Positions 24,885-34,018 are shown, counted from the first letter of the stretch. The stretch is DNA of 64,000 nt from RH-AL1 sp965198715 (GCA_965198715.1 CBDAPV010000001.1:620001-684000), one strand, 5' to 3'. A program made the numbers and translations. Notes: generated by a model from the letters alone, not told the origin.

Positions 24885-26084
24885 ATGGTTGAAAACCGTG
24901 TTGCTGGACCCGCGATGACACTCACCCTGCGGAACGACATTTCTCATCCCGGCGGCGGTTTCGCGCTGCTCGAAGGCCAGGCGCTCGCCGGCGTGACGGC
25001 GATCACAATCGAAAACGGTTTCGCGCCTGGGCAATTTCTTGGCGAGGACGGCAAGTGGGGTCGTAATCCATTCGCCTTTCCGATTGAGGAAAACGCGCCG
25101 GGCGTTCTTTCGCTCGGCCCGCACATCGTCGATCATGTACCCACGGAGCTGCAGGTTGAGCTCCGCTCGAGCGAGGGTAGGGCGCTTGGCCAATTGTTCT
25201 GGGCCGACGTAATCCCGAGTCGAAACCCCGGTTCGGTTAAGACCAGGGACGTTCTGCAGGAGCGCCAGCGCCGCGCCGACCAGCGCGCCGCCGACGAGCG
25301 TGCAGCGCTCGATCAAGCCGCGCTGGAAACGGCGGCGCAGGAGCAGGCCGCGCGTGAGGCCGCCCTCAAGGAAGCGGCGCGTGTGTCGGCTCAAGCCGCG
25401 GCACGGGCTGAGGCGGAAGCGGCGCAGCGGCACGAGGCTGACCGAGCCAGGGAAAAGGCGGCTGCCGTCAAGATCTCCGATCTGAGGGCCGAAGCTATCG
25501 TAGCGCGCCCGAGGCGCCGCTCCCGCTGGCCGCTCGTCGCCGCTCTGATCCTGCTGCCGCTCGGGGCCGCGGCGGCCTTCATCGCCGTGCGTCCCGACAT
25601 TCTTGAAGCCTTTCGACAGCCCCAGCCGAGGCAGGTGTCCGAGACACCACCACCGCAGCCTCCGGCAGAAAAGCAGGCTGAACCCGCTCTCACGCCGGTG
25701 CCTGTGGAGCCCGAATCTCCGAAGCCGATCGACTGCTCGAATTTCGTTGGACGCGTCGGTGAGCTCCGCGGCCGCTCCGACGCCGACAAAGTGGCAGTGG
25801 GCGAGGAAGCGTTGCATGCTGGCTGCGGGGCCGAGGCGTTCCAAGCGTTCGACTCCTCTGACGCGCAGGCCAGCGAACCAACCGCTTGGTACCTTGCGCG
25901 CTTCTACGATCCCAACGAGGTCGATCCCGTCTACCGGCGCACGGCCAGTGTCCATCCGGATTTCGCTGCCGCCTATTACAAGCTGTGGCGTGATCGCTCA
26001 CCGCGGCAGGCGCAGGCGCTCGCCAAAATTTGCGAGGCCGACCACAGCGGCGGCGCCTCGCTACGCCGCTCCTGCGGGCGTTGA
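24885..26084 (+). CDS. Single-pass membrane protein with Ala-rich coiled coil
   Basis: A 399-residue protein. The N-terminal domain (about 1-115: LEGQALAGVTAITIENGFAP, ELRSSEGRALGQLFWADVIP) ends like that of the preceding protein, suggesting a shared cytosolic module. Residues about 120-205 form a long Ala/Glu/Arg coiled coil. A membrane segment is at about 213-235 (WPLVAALILLPLGAAAAFIA). A Pro-rich linker and a small periplasmic helical domain with conserved-looking cysteines follow (DCSNFVGRVGELRG, ALAKICEADHSGG). The start could also be ATG 24915. No family is recognised; a structural role is inferred. Confidence 0.7.
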   Translation: MVENRVAGPAMTLTLRNDISHPGGGFALLEGQALAGVTAITIENGFAPGQFLGEDGKWGRNPFAFPIEENAPGVLSLGPHIVDHVPTELQVELRSSEGRALGQLFWADVIPSRNPGSVKTRDVLQERQRRADQRAADERAALDQAALETAAQEQAAREAALKEAARVSAQAAARAEAEAAQRHEADRAREKAAAVKISDLRAEAIVARPRRRSRWPLVAALILLPLGAAAAFIAVRPDILEAFRQPQPRQVSETPPPQPPAEKQAEPALTPVPVEPESPKPIDCSNFVGRVGELRGRSDADKVAVGEEALHAGCGAEAFQAFDSSDAQASEPTAWYLARFYDPNEVDPVYRRTASVHPDFAAAYYKLWRDRSPRQAQALAKICEADHSGGASLRRSCGR

Positions 26085-26085
26085 G

Positions 26086-27624
26086 ATGCGCGACGTGATC
26101 ATCAGGCTATGCGCGGTCGCGGTGCTCGGCTTAAGTGTTTCAGCTCAACCCTCGCATGCAATTGAGAATGGAACGACGACCCGCCAGCCGGCGGCGGTCA
26201 GCGCGGCGGCGCCGCTGCGCCAGGCGCTGATCGTTGCGCCCGCGCCTGGCGGCGGCGCAATGGCGTTTGATGCCGACGGCTACGACACGCTGCTGCGAAT
26301 CCTCGGTTTCTCCGTCACAACGGTCGTCTCCGAAACGAGGCCGGAGCTGGAAGGCGACCTTCGCCGTTTCGCCGCCGCAGTGAAGCCCGGCGGCGAGGTG
26401 GCGCTTTTCCTCCTCGGCACCCTGCCGACGAAGGGCGATCAGCTCTACCTGATCCCGACCGTATCCGCGGTCGACGTCTCGGGGCGACCGGATCTCCTGT
26501 CGACTGAAGGGGTGAGCGTTTCGGACCTACTGCGGCGGATCGGCGAGCGCGGACCTAAGGACATCGTTGCTGTCGTCGACACCTGCCGGTCAGCGGATGC
26601 CGCTAGCGATTGTCAAAAGGTCGCGGCTGCCTTTCCAGATGGTGTCAGTGCGCTGGTCGCCAGCCGCCGCCGAGGTACCGATGCTGGCGGCCCACTCGCG
26701 CGCCTCGCCTCCCTGCGGCCCGACTTGACGTCGCTGATGCGCCAGCCGGATCTGTCGTTCTTCGCACTCTTTGCTGCGCTCAAGGTTAAGCTTTCCGGCA
26801 CCGACATGACCTTATCCGCGACGCCTTCGTTGTCGCGCAGCTTCGCCTTCTTGCCCAGCGATTTCCTCGCCAAGCTGCCTACCGCTTGCAATCGGGTCGA
26901 AGCCACGAGCGACCCGGCGGCGCTGCGTGGGCGCAGGCTGGACGAACTTGAAAACGCCTGTGCCGGAGCGGCGCGCAGTTACGCTTTCACCCCCTACTTC
27001 CCCGACAAGCTTGCGACAGTCCGCGAACAGCTCGCCTTTCAGCGTACTATGGCCAATGGCTGCAGTAGCATGGCATTGGCAGACTTCCTCCGCGACTATC
27101 CCGGCAGCCGTCTGCGAGACGCCGTCGAGAATTATCGAATGGATTGCGAGAGAGCGCGACGCGATGCTGATGAGCGGGCTGCGGCGCAGCGCGCAGCTGC
27201 CCTCCAGGAACAGGCCGCGCTTGAGCAGAAAGCGGGGGATGAAGCTGCCCGCGAACAAGCCGATCGTGAGGAGGAGCAGCGCCGATTGATGAGGACCAAC
27301 GGCCTTGTCGCGCGCGGCGATATTCAACCCAGCTTTCCTTGCTCGTTTAGCATTCGCGAGCCGGTCGCCCAGCTCATTTGCGCCGATGCGGACCTCGCCT
27401 CCGCCGATGCTCAGCTAGGTTCAGCCTACAGTCGGGCCTTAGCCTCGGCGTTTATGCCGGCCGCTCGCCGCAATATCGCACTTGCAGAGCGTGCGTGGGT
27501 CCGCCAGCGCACGGCTGTCTGCGGGATCCCGACGTCAGGCACCTGGGACATAGATGCGCTAGCGCCGATGAAAGCCTGCCTCCTGAAGCAAACTCGGCAA
27601 CGAACGTCCGAGCTGGAGCGGTGA
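26086..27624 (+). CDS. Exported caspase-like protein 1 with LprI-like C-terminus
   Basis: A 512-residue protein with a signal peptide (LCAVAVLGLSVSAQPSHA). Residues about 40-250 have the caspase/peptidase C14 layout: QALIVAPAPGGG, then YDTLLRILGFSVTTV, then GEVALFLLGTL, then DIVAVVDTCRSAD. The cysteine strand (VDTCR, about 167) is kept, but the position normally holding the catalytic histidine (xxxSGHG) reads LLGTL, so classical dyad proteolysis is unlikely. The C-terminus (about 415-510) resembles lysozyme inhibitor LprI: ICADADLASADAQLGSAYSR and AERAWVRQRTAVCG. It is the first of three tandem paralogues. I infer a ligand-binding pseudo-enzyme in the periplasm. Confidence 0.75.
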   Translation: MRDVIIRLCAVAVLGLSVSAQPSHAIENGTTTRQPAAVSAAAPLRQALIVAPAPGGGAMAFDADGYDTLLRILGFSVTTVVSETRPELEGDLRRFAAAVKPGGEVALFLLGTLPTKGDQLYLIPTVSAVDVSGRPDLLSTEGVSVSDLLRRIGERGPKDIVAVVDTCRSADAASDCQKVAAAFPDGVSALVASRRRGTDAGGPLARLASLRPDLTSLMRQPDLSFFALFAALKVKLSGTDMTLSATPSLSRSFAFLPSDFLAKLPTACNRVEATSDPAALRGRRLDELENACAGAARSYAFTPYFPDKLATVREQLAFQRTMANGCSSMALADFLRDYPGSRLRDAVENYRMDCERARRDADERAAAQRAAALQEQAALEQKAGDEAAREQADREEEQRRLMRTNGLVARGDIQPSFPCSFSIREPVAQLICADADLASADAQLGSAYSRALASAFMPAARRNIALAERAWVRQRTAVCGIPTSGTWDIDALAPMKACLLKQTRQRTSELER

Positions 27625-27626
27625 GG

Positions 27627-29201
27627 ATGCGTCGTTCAGCGATCTGCGCGCTTGCCCTTATCCTGGCGTGCTCGGCTCCCGTTAGTGCCGAACCCGTGAA
27701 CGGATCGACCACCTACCCGCCAATCGCAATCAGCACCGCAGCTCCAGATAGGCATGCTTTGATCGTCACAGTCGGCCAGGCTGGCGCGGCGAAGATAGAT
27801 CCCGATCGCTATCGCGACCTGCTGCGGCTTCTCGGCTTCAAGGTGACGGTTGTCGCCGCCGACACGAGGCCTGAACTCAAGAGCGCCTTCGCGACCTTCG
27901 CCGGGCAGGTGAAGCCAGGCGGCGACGTGGCGGTCTTCGTGCTTGGTGCCCTGCTGCCGAATGGCGACAACCTCTACCTCGTCGCCAGCGGTGTCGACAC
28001 GCCTCTCGAGCGCCTGCCGACCGAGGGTCTGCGCCTCGCCGATGCGATGGCGCCGATCGCCGATGCAGGCGTTCACGACACCGTGCTCTTCATCGATCGC
28101 TGCCTCGAGGCGCAGGGGCAGGCTTGCCGCATCGGTGCCGCGACGGTGCCCGATGGCATCAGCGCAATCATCGGCGAGAAAGTGAGGCCGGCCGACAGCG
28201 GGGCTCCCGTCGCCGGCGTGTCCTCGCTGGCCTCGGAGCTACTGCCGCTTATGCAGCGCGAGGGCCTGTCCGATCTCGCGCTCTACGGTGATCTGAGAAC
28301 GAAGCTTGCGGGCACGGACATGAGCGTCGCCGCCTCGCCCAGCCTGTCACGCAGCTTCGTCTTTCTGCCGGCCGGCTTCCTGGCCGGGCTGCCTACGCCG
28401 TGCAACCGCGTCGATCCCGAAGCCGGCGCTGACGCGCTGCAGAACGCCGTCCCGCTCGACGCGGCCGTCCAGGCCTGCTCGCGCGCGGCGACGACCTGGG
28501 CGTTTTCGCCCCGGTTTAAGGACCGGCTCGCGGCTGCGCGCGAGCAGGTGGTCTTCCAGCATGCGGCGAGCGGCTGCCGTTCGGCGGCGATCCGCGCTTA
28601 TTTCGACGCCTACCCGCAGGGCAGCTATGTGTCGGCCCTGCGCGGCATCGAGACGGGCTGCGAGGAGAAGCGCCGCCGCGCCGAAGCGCCGCCTCCGGTA
28701 GCCGCGGAGCCCGCGCCCCAGGCCCGCGAGCCGGCGGCGACCTGCACCGTCGGCGGCCTGGATCCCGCCGGCAACAATTGGCTCGCCCTGCGGCAGGCGC
28801 CCAACTATCAGGCGGCCTGGTCGACGACCCGGATGGGGCCGGGCACCCTCGTCCGCCCGCTCGGCCGTGCCGGCGCCTGGGTCCAAGTACGTCTCGCTGA
28901 CGGCGAGACCGGCTGGGCTAACGGCAAGTTCCTGGCTTGCGACGGTGCTGCCGCGCCGGTCGCCGAGCCCGACGAGACGCCCTCGCCAACGGCCTGCGTC
29001 GTCGACGGCCTCGACCCGAACGGCGACAACTGGCTCGCGCTGCGTAGCAGCCCCAGCGGCAAGGCGCCCTGGTCGGACAAGCACATGGGGCCGGGGACGC
29101 CGCTCGCCGTATTCGGCAGCTCCGGGCCTTGGCTGCACGTGCGTTTGTCATCGGGGGAGAGCGGATGGGCGTTTGGCCAGTACGTGCGATGTCATCAATG
29201 A
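27627..29201 (+). CDS. Exported caspase-like protein 2 with two SH3b domains
   Basis: A 524-residue protein starting MRRSAICALALILACSAPVSA (signal peptide), two bases after the previous stop. The caspase-like domain keeps the cysteine strand (VLFIDRCLEAQG, about 154-165) but has AVFVLGALL where the SGHG histidine should be. The C-terminus has two tandem SH3b domains (about 371-440 and 456-524), each with LDPxGxNWLALRxxP, MGPGTxL and a final GWAxGxxxxC. SH3b domains often bind peptidoglycan, so this paralogue may anchor to the wall, in keeping with the amidase and deacetylase encoded downstream. Confidence 0.78.
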   Translation: MRRSAICALALILACSAPVSAEPVNGSTTYPPIAISTAAPDRHALIVTVGQAGAAKIDPDRYRDLLRLLGFKVTVVAADTRPELKSAFATFAGQVKPGGDVAVFVLGALLPNGDNLYLVASGVDTPLERLPTEGLRLADAMAPIADAGVHDTVLFIDRCLEAQGQACRIGAATVPDGISAIIGEKVRPADSGAPVAGVSSLASELLPLMQREGLSDLALYGDLRTKLAGTDMSVAASPSLSRSFVFLPAGFLAGLPTPCNRVDPEAGADALQNAVPLDAAVQACSRAATTWAFSPRFKDRLAAAREQVVFQHAASGCRSAAIRAYFDAYPQGSYVSALRGIETGCEEKRRRAEAPPPVAAEPAPQAREPAATCTVGGLDPAGNNWLALRQAPNYQAAWSTTRMGPGTLVRPLGRAGAWVQVRLADGETGWANGKFLACDGAAAPVAEPDETPSPTACVVDGLDPNGDNWLALRSSPSGKAPWSDKHMGPGTPLAVFGSSGPWLHVRLSSGESGWAFGQYVRCHQ

Positions 29202-29227
29202 GGCCCGGGCTGCTCGGAGAAACCTCG

Positions 29228-30868
29228 ATGCCCCGGCGGCCCCTGCGTGCCAGCGGCGCCGACAGACCACTTTTAGTTTGGCGCCTTACAGCCGCGTGTA
29301 TCCGTCTGATACGCAACCTTCGTTCAGTCTTTTGCCTATCACTACTGCTCATGCCGCTCGGGGCACGGGCGGAGCAGGCCGTCGGCCCGTTTTCGGCGGT
29401 CATGACCAGCCCGGCGGCACCAAACCGCCGCGCCCTCATCGTAACGCCCGCCTTCTCCGGCGGCAGCGTTAACGCGCGGGCCGCCTTAGCGCGGTCGGAC
29501 GCCTTCGCCTATCGTGACCTGCTTCGGCTGCTAGGCTTCTCAGGCACGATCGTTGCGGCCGACACGCGGCCAGCGCTGCGGGCGGCTGTCCAGAGCTTCG
29601 TCGACACTGTGTCGCGTGATGCGGAGGTCGCCGTCTTCGTGCTGGGTTCGATCGTGCCCGCAGGCAGCAAGCTTTACGTGCCTGCCTCCGACTTGTCCGC
29701 CGCCGACCGCGCATCAGACCATATCGCGACGGCAGGGCTCGACCTCGCGGAGATCGTCGGTGGCATCGCCGAGCACGGCGCCAAGGAAGTCGTGGCCCTT
29801 GTCGACGAGTGTGGAGGCGGCGAAACTAAGCCAGGCTGCGACGTGGGGCCAAACGCGCTTCCCGATGGCGTTAGCGCAATCGTGGTGCACCGCGTGCCGG
29901 GTCGCGATGGCGAGCCGGTTGCCGGCGTTGCTAGCGTGCGCCAGGACCTGCTGCCGTTGATGCGCGAGCCGGGCCTCGACTTCCTGCAGCTCTATAGCCG
30001 GCTCAAGTCCCGGCTCTCCGGCACCAACGACGGCCTCGCCGCCACGCCGGCCTTGTCGCGCAACTTCGCGTTCTTGCCGAGCGATTTCCTCGCAAAGCTG
30101 CCGGTCGAGTGCAACCGCGTCGACCCTTCGGCCGGAGCGGAGACGTTGCGCCGGGCGCCTTCGCTGGCACCGGTGGTCAGTGCGTGCGAACGCGCCTCCA
30201 TGACCTACGAATTCTCGCCGTTCTTCAAGGAGAAGCTGACGGTCGCGCGCGAGCAGCTCGCCTACCAAAAAGCCGTGGCCGGCTGCAGTGGTGGAGCGGC
30301 AGCTTACCTCGACGCCTACGCCAACGGCGCATATCGCTTTGCCGTCAGCGAGCATGCTAGCGAATGCGAGCGTGAGCGCCAGCCAACGCCGCAACCCGTG
30401 TCGCCGTCTCCGGCGCCGGCGCAAGAGGCGCCTGTTGCCGAAGCAACGACGCCGAGCCTCCAAAGCTTGGCACGCATTGCTGTCAGCGTTTACTATGACC
30501 GACACAGCTACACGGCAGGCGACAACCTCGGCGGTGTCGCGGCGCTCTATCCGCCGGTCTTCGCCAAGCGCGAGGGCGACGTAACCCGAGACGGCCAGAT
30601 CACCGAACTCAGAACTTACTATTCGAAGCTCGCGAGCATTAGCTTCCAGGTAATACCCGGATCGCTAGACTTTAGCGGCTGCGAGACGCCTGGTTCATGC
30701 CTCGTGCGTGGCTCCACCCGCGCCTCTTTTCGCAAGCTCGGTGACCCTGGGGAACGGACCAGCTTCTCTACGTTCTCCCTGCGTTTCGATCTGCGACGCG
30801 GCCTGAAGGTCCTCTACGAATGCTCCCTGCTTCAGCAGCGAAAGTCCCGCGAGGCTCCGTGCGAGTAA
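29228..30868 (+). CDS. Exported caspase-like protein 3 with NTF2-like C-terminus
   Basis: The start at ATG 29228 (MPRRPLRASGADRP) was chosen for the GGAGA site nine bases upstream. A hydrophobic export segment ends in LLLMPLGARAEQ. The caspase-like core parallels its two neighbours: AYRDLLRLLGFSGTIVAADT, then AEVAVFVLGSIVP (histidine absent), then EVVALVDECGGG (cysteine present, about 195). Residues about 411-545 look like an NTF2/SnoaL-type cone (LARIAVSVYYDRHSYTAGDN, RTYYSKLASISFQV, FSLRFDLRRGLKVLYECSLL), a ligand-binding fold. The varied C-terminal domains on one shared core suggest specialised sensors or scaffolds. Confidence 0.72.
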   Translation: MPRRPLRASGADRPLLVWRLTAACIRLIRNLRSVFCLSLLLMPLGARAEQAVGPFSAVMTSPAAPNRRALIVTPAFSGGSVNARAALARSDAFAYRDLLRLLGFSGTIVAADTRPALRAAVQSFVDTVSRDAEVAVFVLGSIVPAGSKLYVPASDLSAADRASDHIATAGLDLAEIVGGIAEHGAKEVVALVDECGGGETKPGCDVGPNALPDGVSAIVVHRVPGRDGEPVAGVASVRQDLLPLMREPGLDFLQLYSRLKSRLSGTNDGLAATPALSRNFAFLPSDFLAKLPVECNRVDPSAGAETLRRAPSLAPVVSACERASMTYEFSPFFKEKLTVAREQLAYQKAVAGCSGGAAAYLDAYANGAYRFAVSEHASECERERQPTPQPVSPSPAPAQEAPVAEATTPSLQSLARIAVSVYYDRHSYTAGDNLGGVAALYPPVFAKREGDVTRDGQITELRTYYSKLASISFQVIPGSLDFSGCETPGSCLVRGSTRASFRKLGDPGERTSFSTFSLRFDLRRGLKVLYECSLLQQRKSREAPCE

Positions 30869-31917
30869 GGCATTTCATTTGGGTGGCTTCGTTGCTGGCG
30901 ATCTCGCCGGTCATGGCCCAGGACAACCATGTGGCAGCTGGTGGCAATGTCGCATTACCTGCCGCCACTCCTGTCGACACGAGGTCGTCCAAGCCAGCGA
31001 AACTCGTCGGACCCAGCGCAACTTCTAGATCGGGACAGCCGGTTGCCGCGCTTCCTACCTGTATCCGCACCGGTGTGATCACGATCGATCCTTCCGTAGG
31101 CAAGCCGCTCCACCTCGGCACTCAGAGCTATCCTCAAACGCTTAGGCTCTGCGATTACACGGTGGTTCTCACCTTCGACGACGGTCCCTCCCTTGAGACG
31201 ACCCCACGGATCCTCAAGGCGCTCAAAGAGGCCGGGGTCCATGCCAGCTTTTTTCTGATCGGTAAGCACACACGCGAGCACCCCGAACTTGCGCGCGAGG
31301 AATATGAGGAAGGCCACACCGTCGGACACCACTCGAACACGCATCCGAGCTTCACCCTTCGCGGATATGAAACCCCCTCCGCATTGGCCGATGTCCAGAA
31401 CGGCATTGCCGAGGACGAGCACGCGATCTACGGCGATGCCGCCACTCCCGACGATCCGCACGTACCATTCTTCCGCTTCCCCGGCTTTGCCGACACGCCC
31501 GAGCTACTCAGCGACCTCGACCGGCGCGGCATCGCCGTGTTCGGCTCCGACCTCTGGGCCGGCGACTGGATCGCCATGTCGGCCGATCACGAGCGCGAAC
31601 GGGTGATGACCCTCCTTAAGAATCGCCCGCACCACAACGGCATCATCCTATTTCACGATACGCGTCCCTCCACGGCCGACATGCTGCCGGCGTTCCTGGC
31701 CGATCTGAAGGCAGAGGGTTATCGCGTGGTGCAGGTGGTCTACGCGAAGGGCGCGCCGCGCCCGCCGCTGACGGTGCCGACAAAGAGCGAACCCGAGACG
31801 AAGCGGATCATCGCACACCTGCGCACGCAGATCGTGCCGTACTCGCACCAACTGCCCGGCCAGAACGAGCGAGCGAGCGAAACCGGCGGCGAACCGCCCG
31901 GCGAGGCCCCCCCTTGA
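30859..31917 (+). CDS. Polysaccharide deacetylase (NodB domain)
   Basis: GTG 30859 overlaps the previous stop by 10 bases and gives a signal peptide (HFIWVASLLAISPVMAQ). The NodB metal-dependent carbohydrate esterase motifs are all present: VVLTFDDGPSLETTP (about 104), HTVGHHSNTHPSFT (metal-binding histidines, about 157), FFRFPGFADTP and IILFHDTRPST (about 263). The 352-residue length includes a basic Pro-rich tail. Family members remove N-acetyl groups from peptidoglycan or chitin-like polymers in the periplasm. Its place between the caspase-like proteins and an amidase points to murein modification. Confidence 0.9.
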   Translation: MRVRHFIWVASLLAISPVMAQDNHVAAGGNVALPAATPVDTRSSKPAKLVGPSATSRSGQPVAALPTCIRTGVITIDPSVGKPLHLGTQSYPQTLRLCDYTVVLTFDDGPSLETTPRILKALKEAGVHASFFLIGKHTREHPELAREEYEEGHTVGHHSNTHPSFTLRGYETPSALADVQNGIAEDEHAIYGDAATPDDPHVPFFRFPGFADTPELLSDLDRRGIAVFGSDLWAGDWIAMSADHERERVMTLLKNRPHHNGIILFHDTRPSTADMLPAFLADLKAEGYRVVQVVYAKGAPRPPLTVPTKSEPETKRIIAHLRTQIVPYSHQLPGQNERASETGGEPPGEAPP

Positions 31918-32648
31918 AGAGATCGCTCATCCTCGCGCTGTTTCTCGGGCTCTTCACGGCGCCAGCGGCGGCCTGCGATCGAGCACGCTTCCGCATCGTG
32001 CTCGATGTCGGCCACACCGAGCAGGCGCCCGGCGCCATCAGCGCCCGCGGCGTGACCGAGCTGGAATTTAACCGCCGCTTGGCCACCGTTGTCGCCGACC
32101 GTCTCGCCAGCGACGGCTTCGCCACCGTGCATATCAATCGTAACGAAGGTACCGGACACGCTGAATTGCTCGAAAGGGCCGCGCACGCCTCCGCGCTGCG
32201 CCCAGACGCCTTCTTGTCACTGCACCACGACTCAGTGCAGCGGCCGTTCCTGAAACCTTGGATTGCGGAGGATGGCCAACGACACTTGCACAGTGAGCAC
32301 GCCTCCGGGTTCTCGCTCTTTGTATCCCGGCGCAACGTCGAGCCTGAACGCAGCCTCGCGCTAGCCCGCGCAATCTCGGCTGCGCTCACATCACGCGGGC
32401 TGCATTTTTCGACCCATCACGCCGAGCCTCTTAAAGGCGAGAACCGGCCCTGGGCCGACGCAGCGCGCGGCATTTACGCCTTCGATGATCTTGTCGTCCT
32501 GAAGCACGTTGCGGCACCGGCGGCTTTGCTGGAGAGCGGCCTGATCGTCAATCGCGAAGAGGAAAAGGAGCTGGCCTCGGACGAGCGAAAAAGTCTCGTT
32601 GCTGAGGCGCTTTCCGACGCTTTCGCGGTTTTCTGCGACCGCCGCTAG
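31914..32648 (+). CDS. N-acetylmuramoyl-L-alanine amidase (Amidase_3)
   Basis: A 244-residue exported protein; the TTG start overlaps the previous stop (TTGA) and is followed by SLILALFLGLFTAPAAA. Zinc amidase motifs: IVLDVGHTEQAPGA (first histidine), TELEFNRRLA (glutamate ligand), FLSLHHDSV (second histidine) and AALLESGLIVNREEE (catalytic glutamate). It should cleave the lactyl-peptide bond of peptidoglycan. It is the last gene of the Srf directon and ends convergently, overlapping the TPR gene by three to four bases. Together with the deacetylase it gives the locus a wall-remodelling arm. Confidence 0.9.
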   Translation: MKRSLILALFLGLFTAPAAACDRARFRIVLDVGHTEQAPGAISARGVTELEFNRRLATVVADRLASDGFATVHINRNEGTGHAELLERAAHASALRPDAFLSLHHDSVQRPFLKPWIAEDGQRHLHSEHASGFSLFVSRRNVEPERSLALARAISAALTSRGLHFSTHHAEPLKGENRPWADAARGIYAFDDLVVLKHVAAPAALLESGLIVNREEEKELASDERKSLVAEALSDAFAVFCDRR

Positions 32649-33376
32649 GGCCTTCCATCTCGCATGGCCGCGATCGTCGAAGCGATGTCGACGTCATTTG
32701 GGTGAACCAGCTGGTACTTCTCGAGATCGATGAGAGCAGCGTCCCTGCGCCCAAGCTTCTGCTCGGCCAGGCCGCGGAACTTATAAGCTTCGATTTGCTC
32801 ATGATCGATCTCCAGCGCCTTACTCCAGAACCCGACCGCCTCCTCAGTCCGCCCCATTGCGTCAACCGCTTTGCCGAATTCGACGTAGAGGCCTGCATCC
32901 GTTGGATTAAGGCGAATGGCTTCACGTAGGTCGGATACTGCCATCGGGTACTGCGCCATATCCATGTAGACGAGTGCCCGCGCGCGCCACACAAACGAGT
33001 AGGTTGGAGCGAGCTTCACCGCAGCATAGGCATCGCTCAGAGCCTCGTCGAGCTCTCCGGCTTGCCGGTGTGCATATTGCCGGTTGTCATAATAGCCCGC
33101 GATTTTAGGATCGAGCCGAATAGTTTCGCTGAAGTCGGCTACCGCCTCGTTAAAACGGCCAAGATCCATTCGCGCGTGCCCGCGAGAGTTATGCGCCTTT
33201 TCCTGCCAGACTTTTTCTGTCGTCTCGGCGATCACCGCGGAACACCCCTCCTCGCGAACGGACGCAGGCAGCTTGCCGATGCACTTCTTGTAGTCGGATT
33301 TCACATCGGCAAGCAAAACCGCTGGTGTGGCGATGATGCTCGCAGCAGAAATGGCAACATAGAGGAAAGCCTTCAT
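32645..33376 (-). CDS. Exported tetratricopeptide-repeat protein
   Basis: A 243-residue protein from ATG 33376 (MKAFLYVAISAASIIATPA) with a GGAGG ribosome-binding site eight bases upstream; the next ATG upstream lacks one. A signal peptide is followed by an Ala/Cys-rich start (YKKCIGKLPASVREEGCSAV) and at least four TPR units, for example NSRGHARMDLGRFNEAVADF, YDNRQYAHRQAGELDEALSD and KFRGLAEQKLGRRDAALIDL. It is convergent with the amidase. A periplasmic scaffold is the likely role; whether it belongs to the Srf locus is unclear. Confidence 0.85.
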   Translation of the reverse strand: MKAFLYVAISAASIIATPAVLLADVKSDYKKCIGKLPASVREEGCSAVIAETTEKVWQEKAHNSRGHARMDLGRFNEAVADFSETIRLDPKIAGYYDNRQYAHRQAGELDEALSDAYAAVKLAPTYSFVWRARALVYMDMAQYPMAVSDLREAIRLNPTDAGLYVEFGKAVDAMGRTEEAVGFWSKALEIDHEQIEAYKFRGLAEQKLGRRDAALIDLEKYQLVHPNDVDIASTIAAMRDGRP

Positions 33377-33388
33377 TTCAGCCTCCAA

Positions 33389-33990
33389 TCGGGCTCATTG
33401 GCCCGAGCCTATCCTACAATCCAGGCAACCCACCTACGCCAGAAGAGGTGATCGTGCGAGCACGGGCTTCGCGAGCCTAATCCTCATGATCCGCGCGATG
33501 CGAGGATCCGAACTCCCGATCGATCATTCGGCACGCGGACCTCTGCGCACTTCAGCGAACCATCGCGAGCTTCCGCCAGAGAATGTTGTGCTTCAGCGCC
33601 CTTCCCTCCGCCAGCGTTCTACGAGCGAGTGTATCCTCTGCTCTTATATGAACCCGAAAAAGCAAAGCAAACAGAGGCATATAGCCGAGTAGCTGTTTAC
33701 CTTATGTGTGGGGCAGGAGACGTCATTCATGCTCTTTGAGCTAGTCATTCTCTGAAGCTGTGTACTTTGAGCTTTTAGTACGGAGTTTGAAGCGCTAGGT
33801 TTGTCAGATGCTTACATCCTGGGGCTACCACGAGGTTTTCGTCAGCGTCTTGGTCGGTGCCACTAGAGCTATGGCCGAACTTAGCCGTCTGGCAGCTTGT
33901 CGCCATTGTGCTTTGAACTAACATCATGCTGCTGATAATATCGCATTTGGTTTGGCGGAGAGACTTCTCGATTTGTAATTTTTGAGTAGT
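33389..33990. other. Long intergenic region, no gene seen
   Basis: About 600 bases between the TPR gene and the PRTase operon. Composition drops from GC-rich to AT-rich after about 33640. Short frames such as 33486-33692 have no ribosome-binding site or domain pattern. The AT-rich end probably holds the operon's promoter region and possibly regulator-binding sites. Confidence 0.6.
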
Positions 33991-34018
33991 GAGACAGACC
34001 GATACAAATGTGTATAAT
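33991..34018 (+). promoter_or_regulatory. Candidate sigma-70 promoter of the PRTase-ATPase operon
   Basis: A perfect TATAAT (34013-34018) stands 16 bases after GAGACA (33991-33996, four of six matches to TTGACA), 38 bases before the ATG at 34056. It is the only consensus-like -10 in this intergenic region and implies a leader of about 30 bases. Confidence 0.45.

Noticed and set aside
33486..33692. Possible 68-aa gene upstream of the PRTase operon
   Set aside because: No ribosome-binding site, no domain pattern and atypical composition; probably intergenic.
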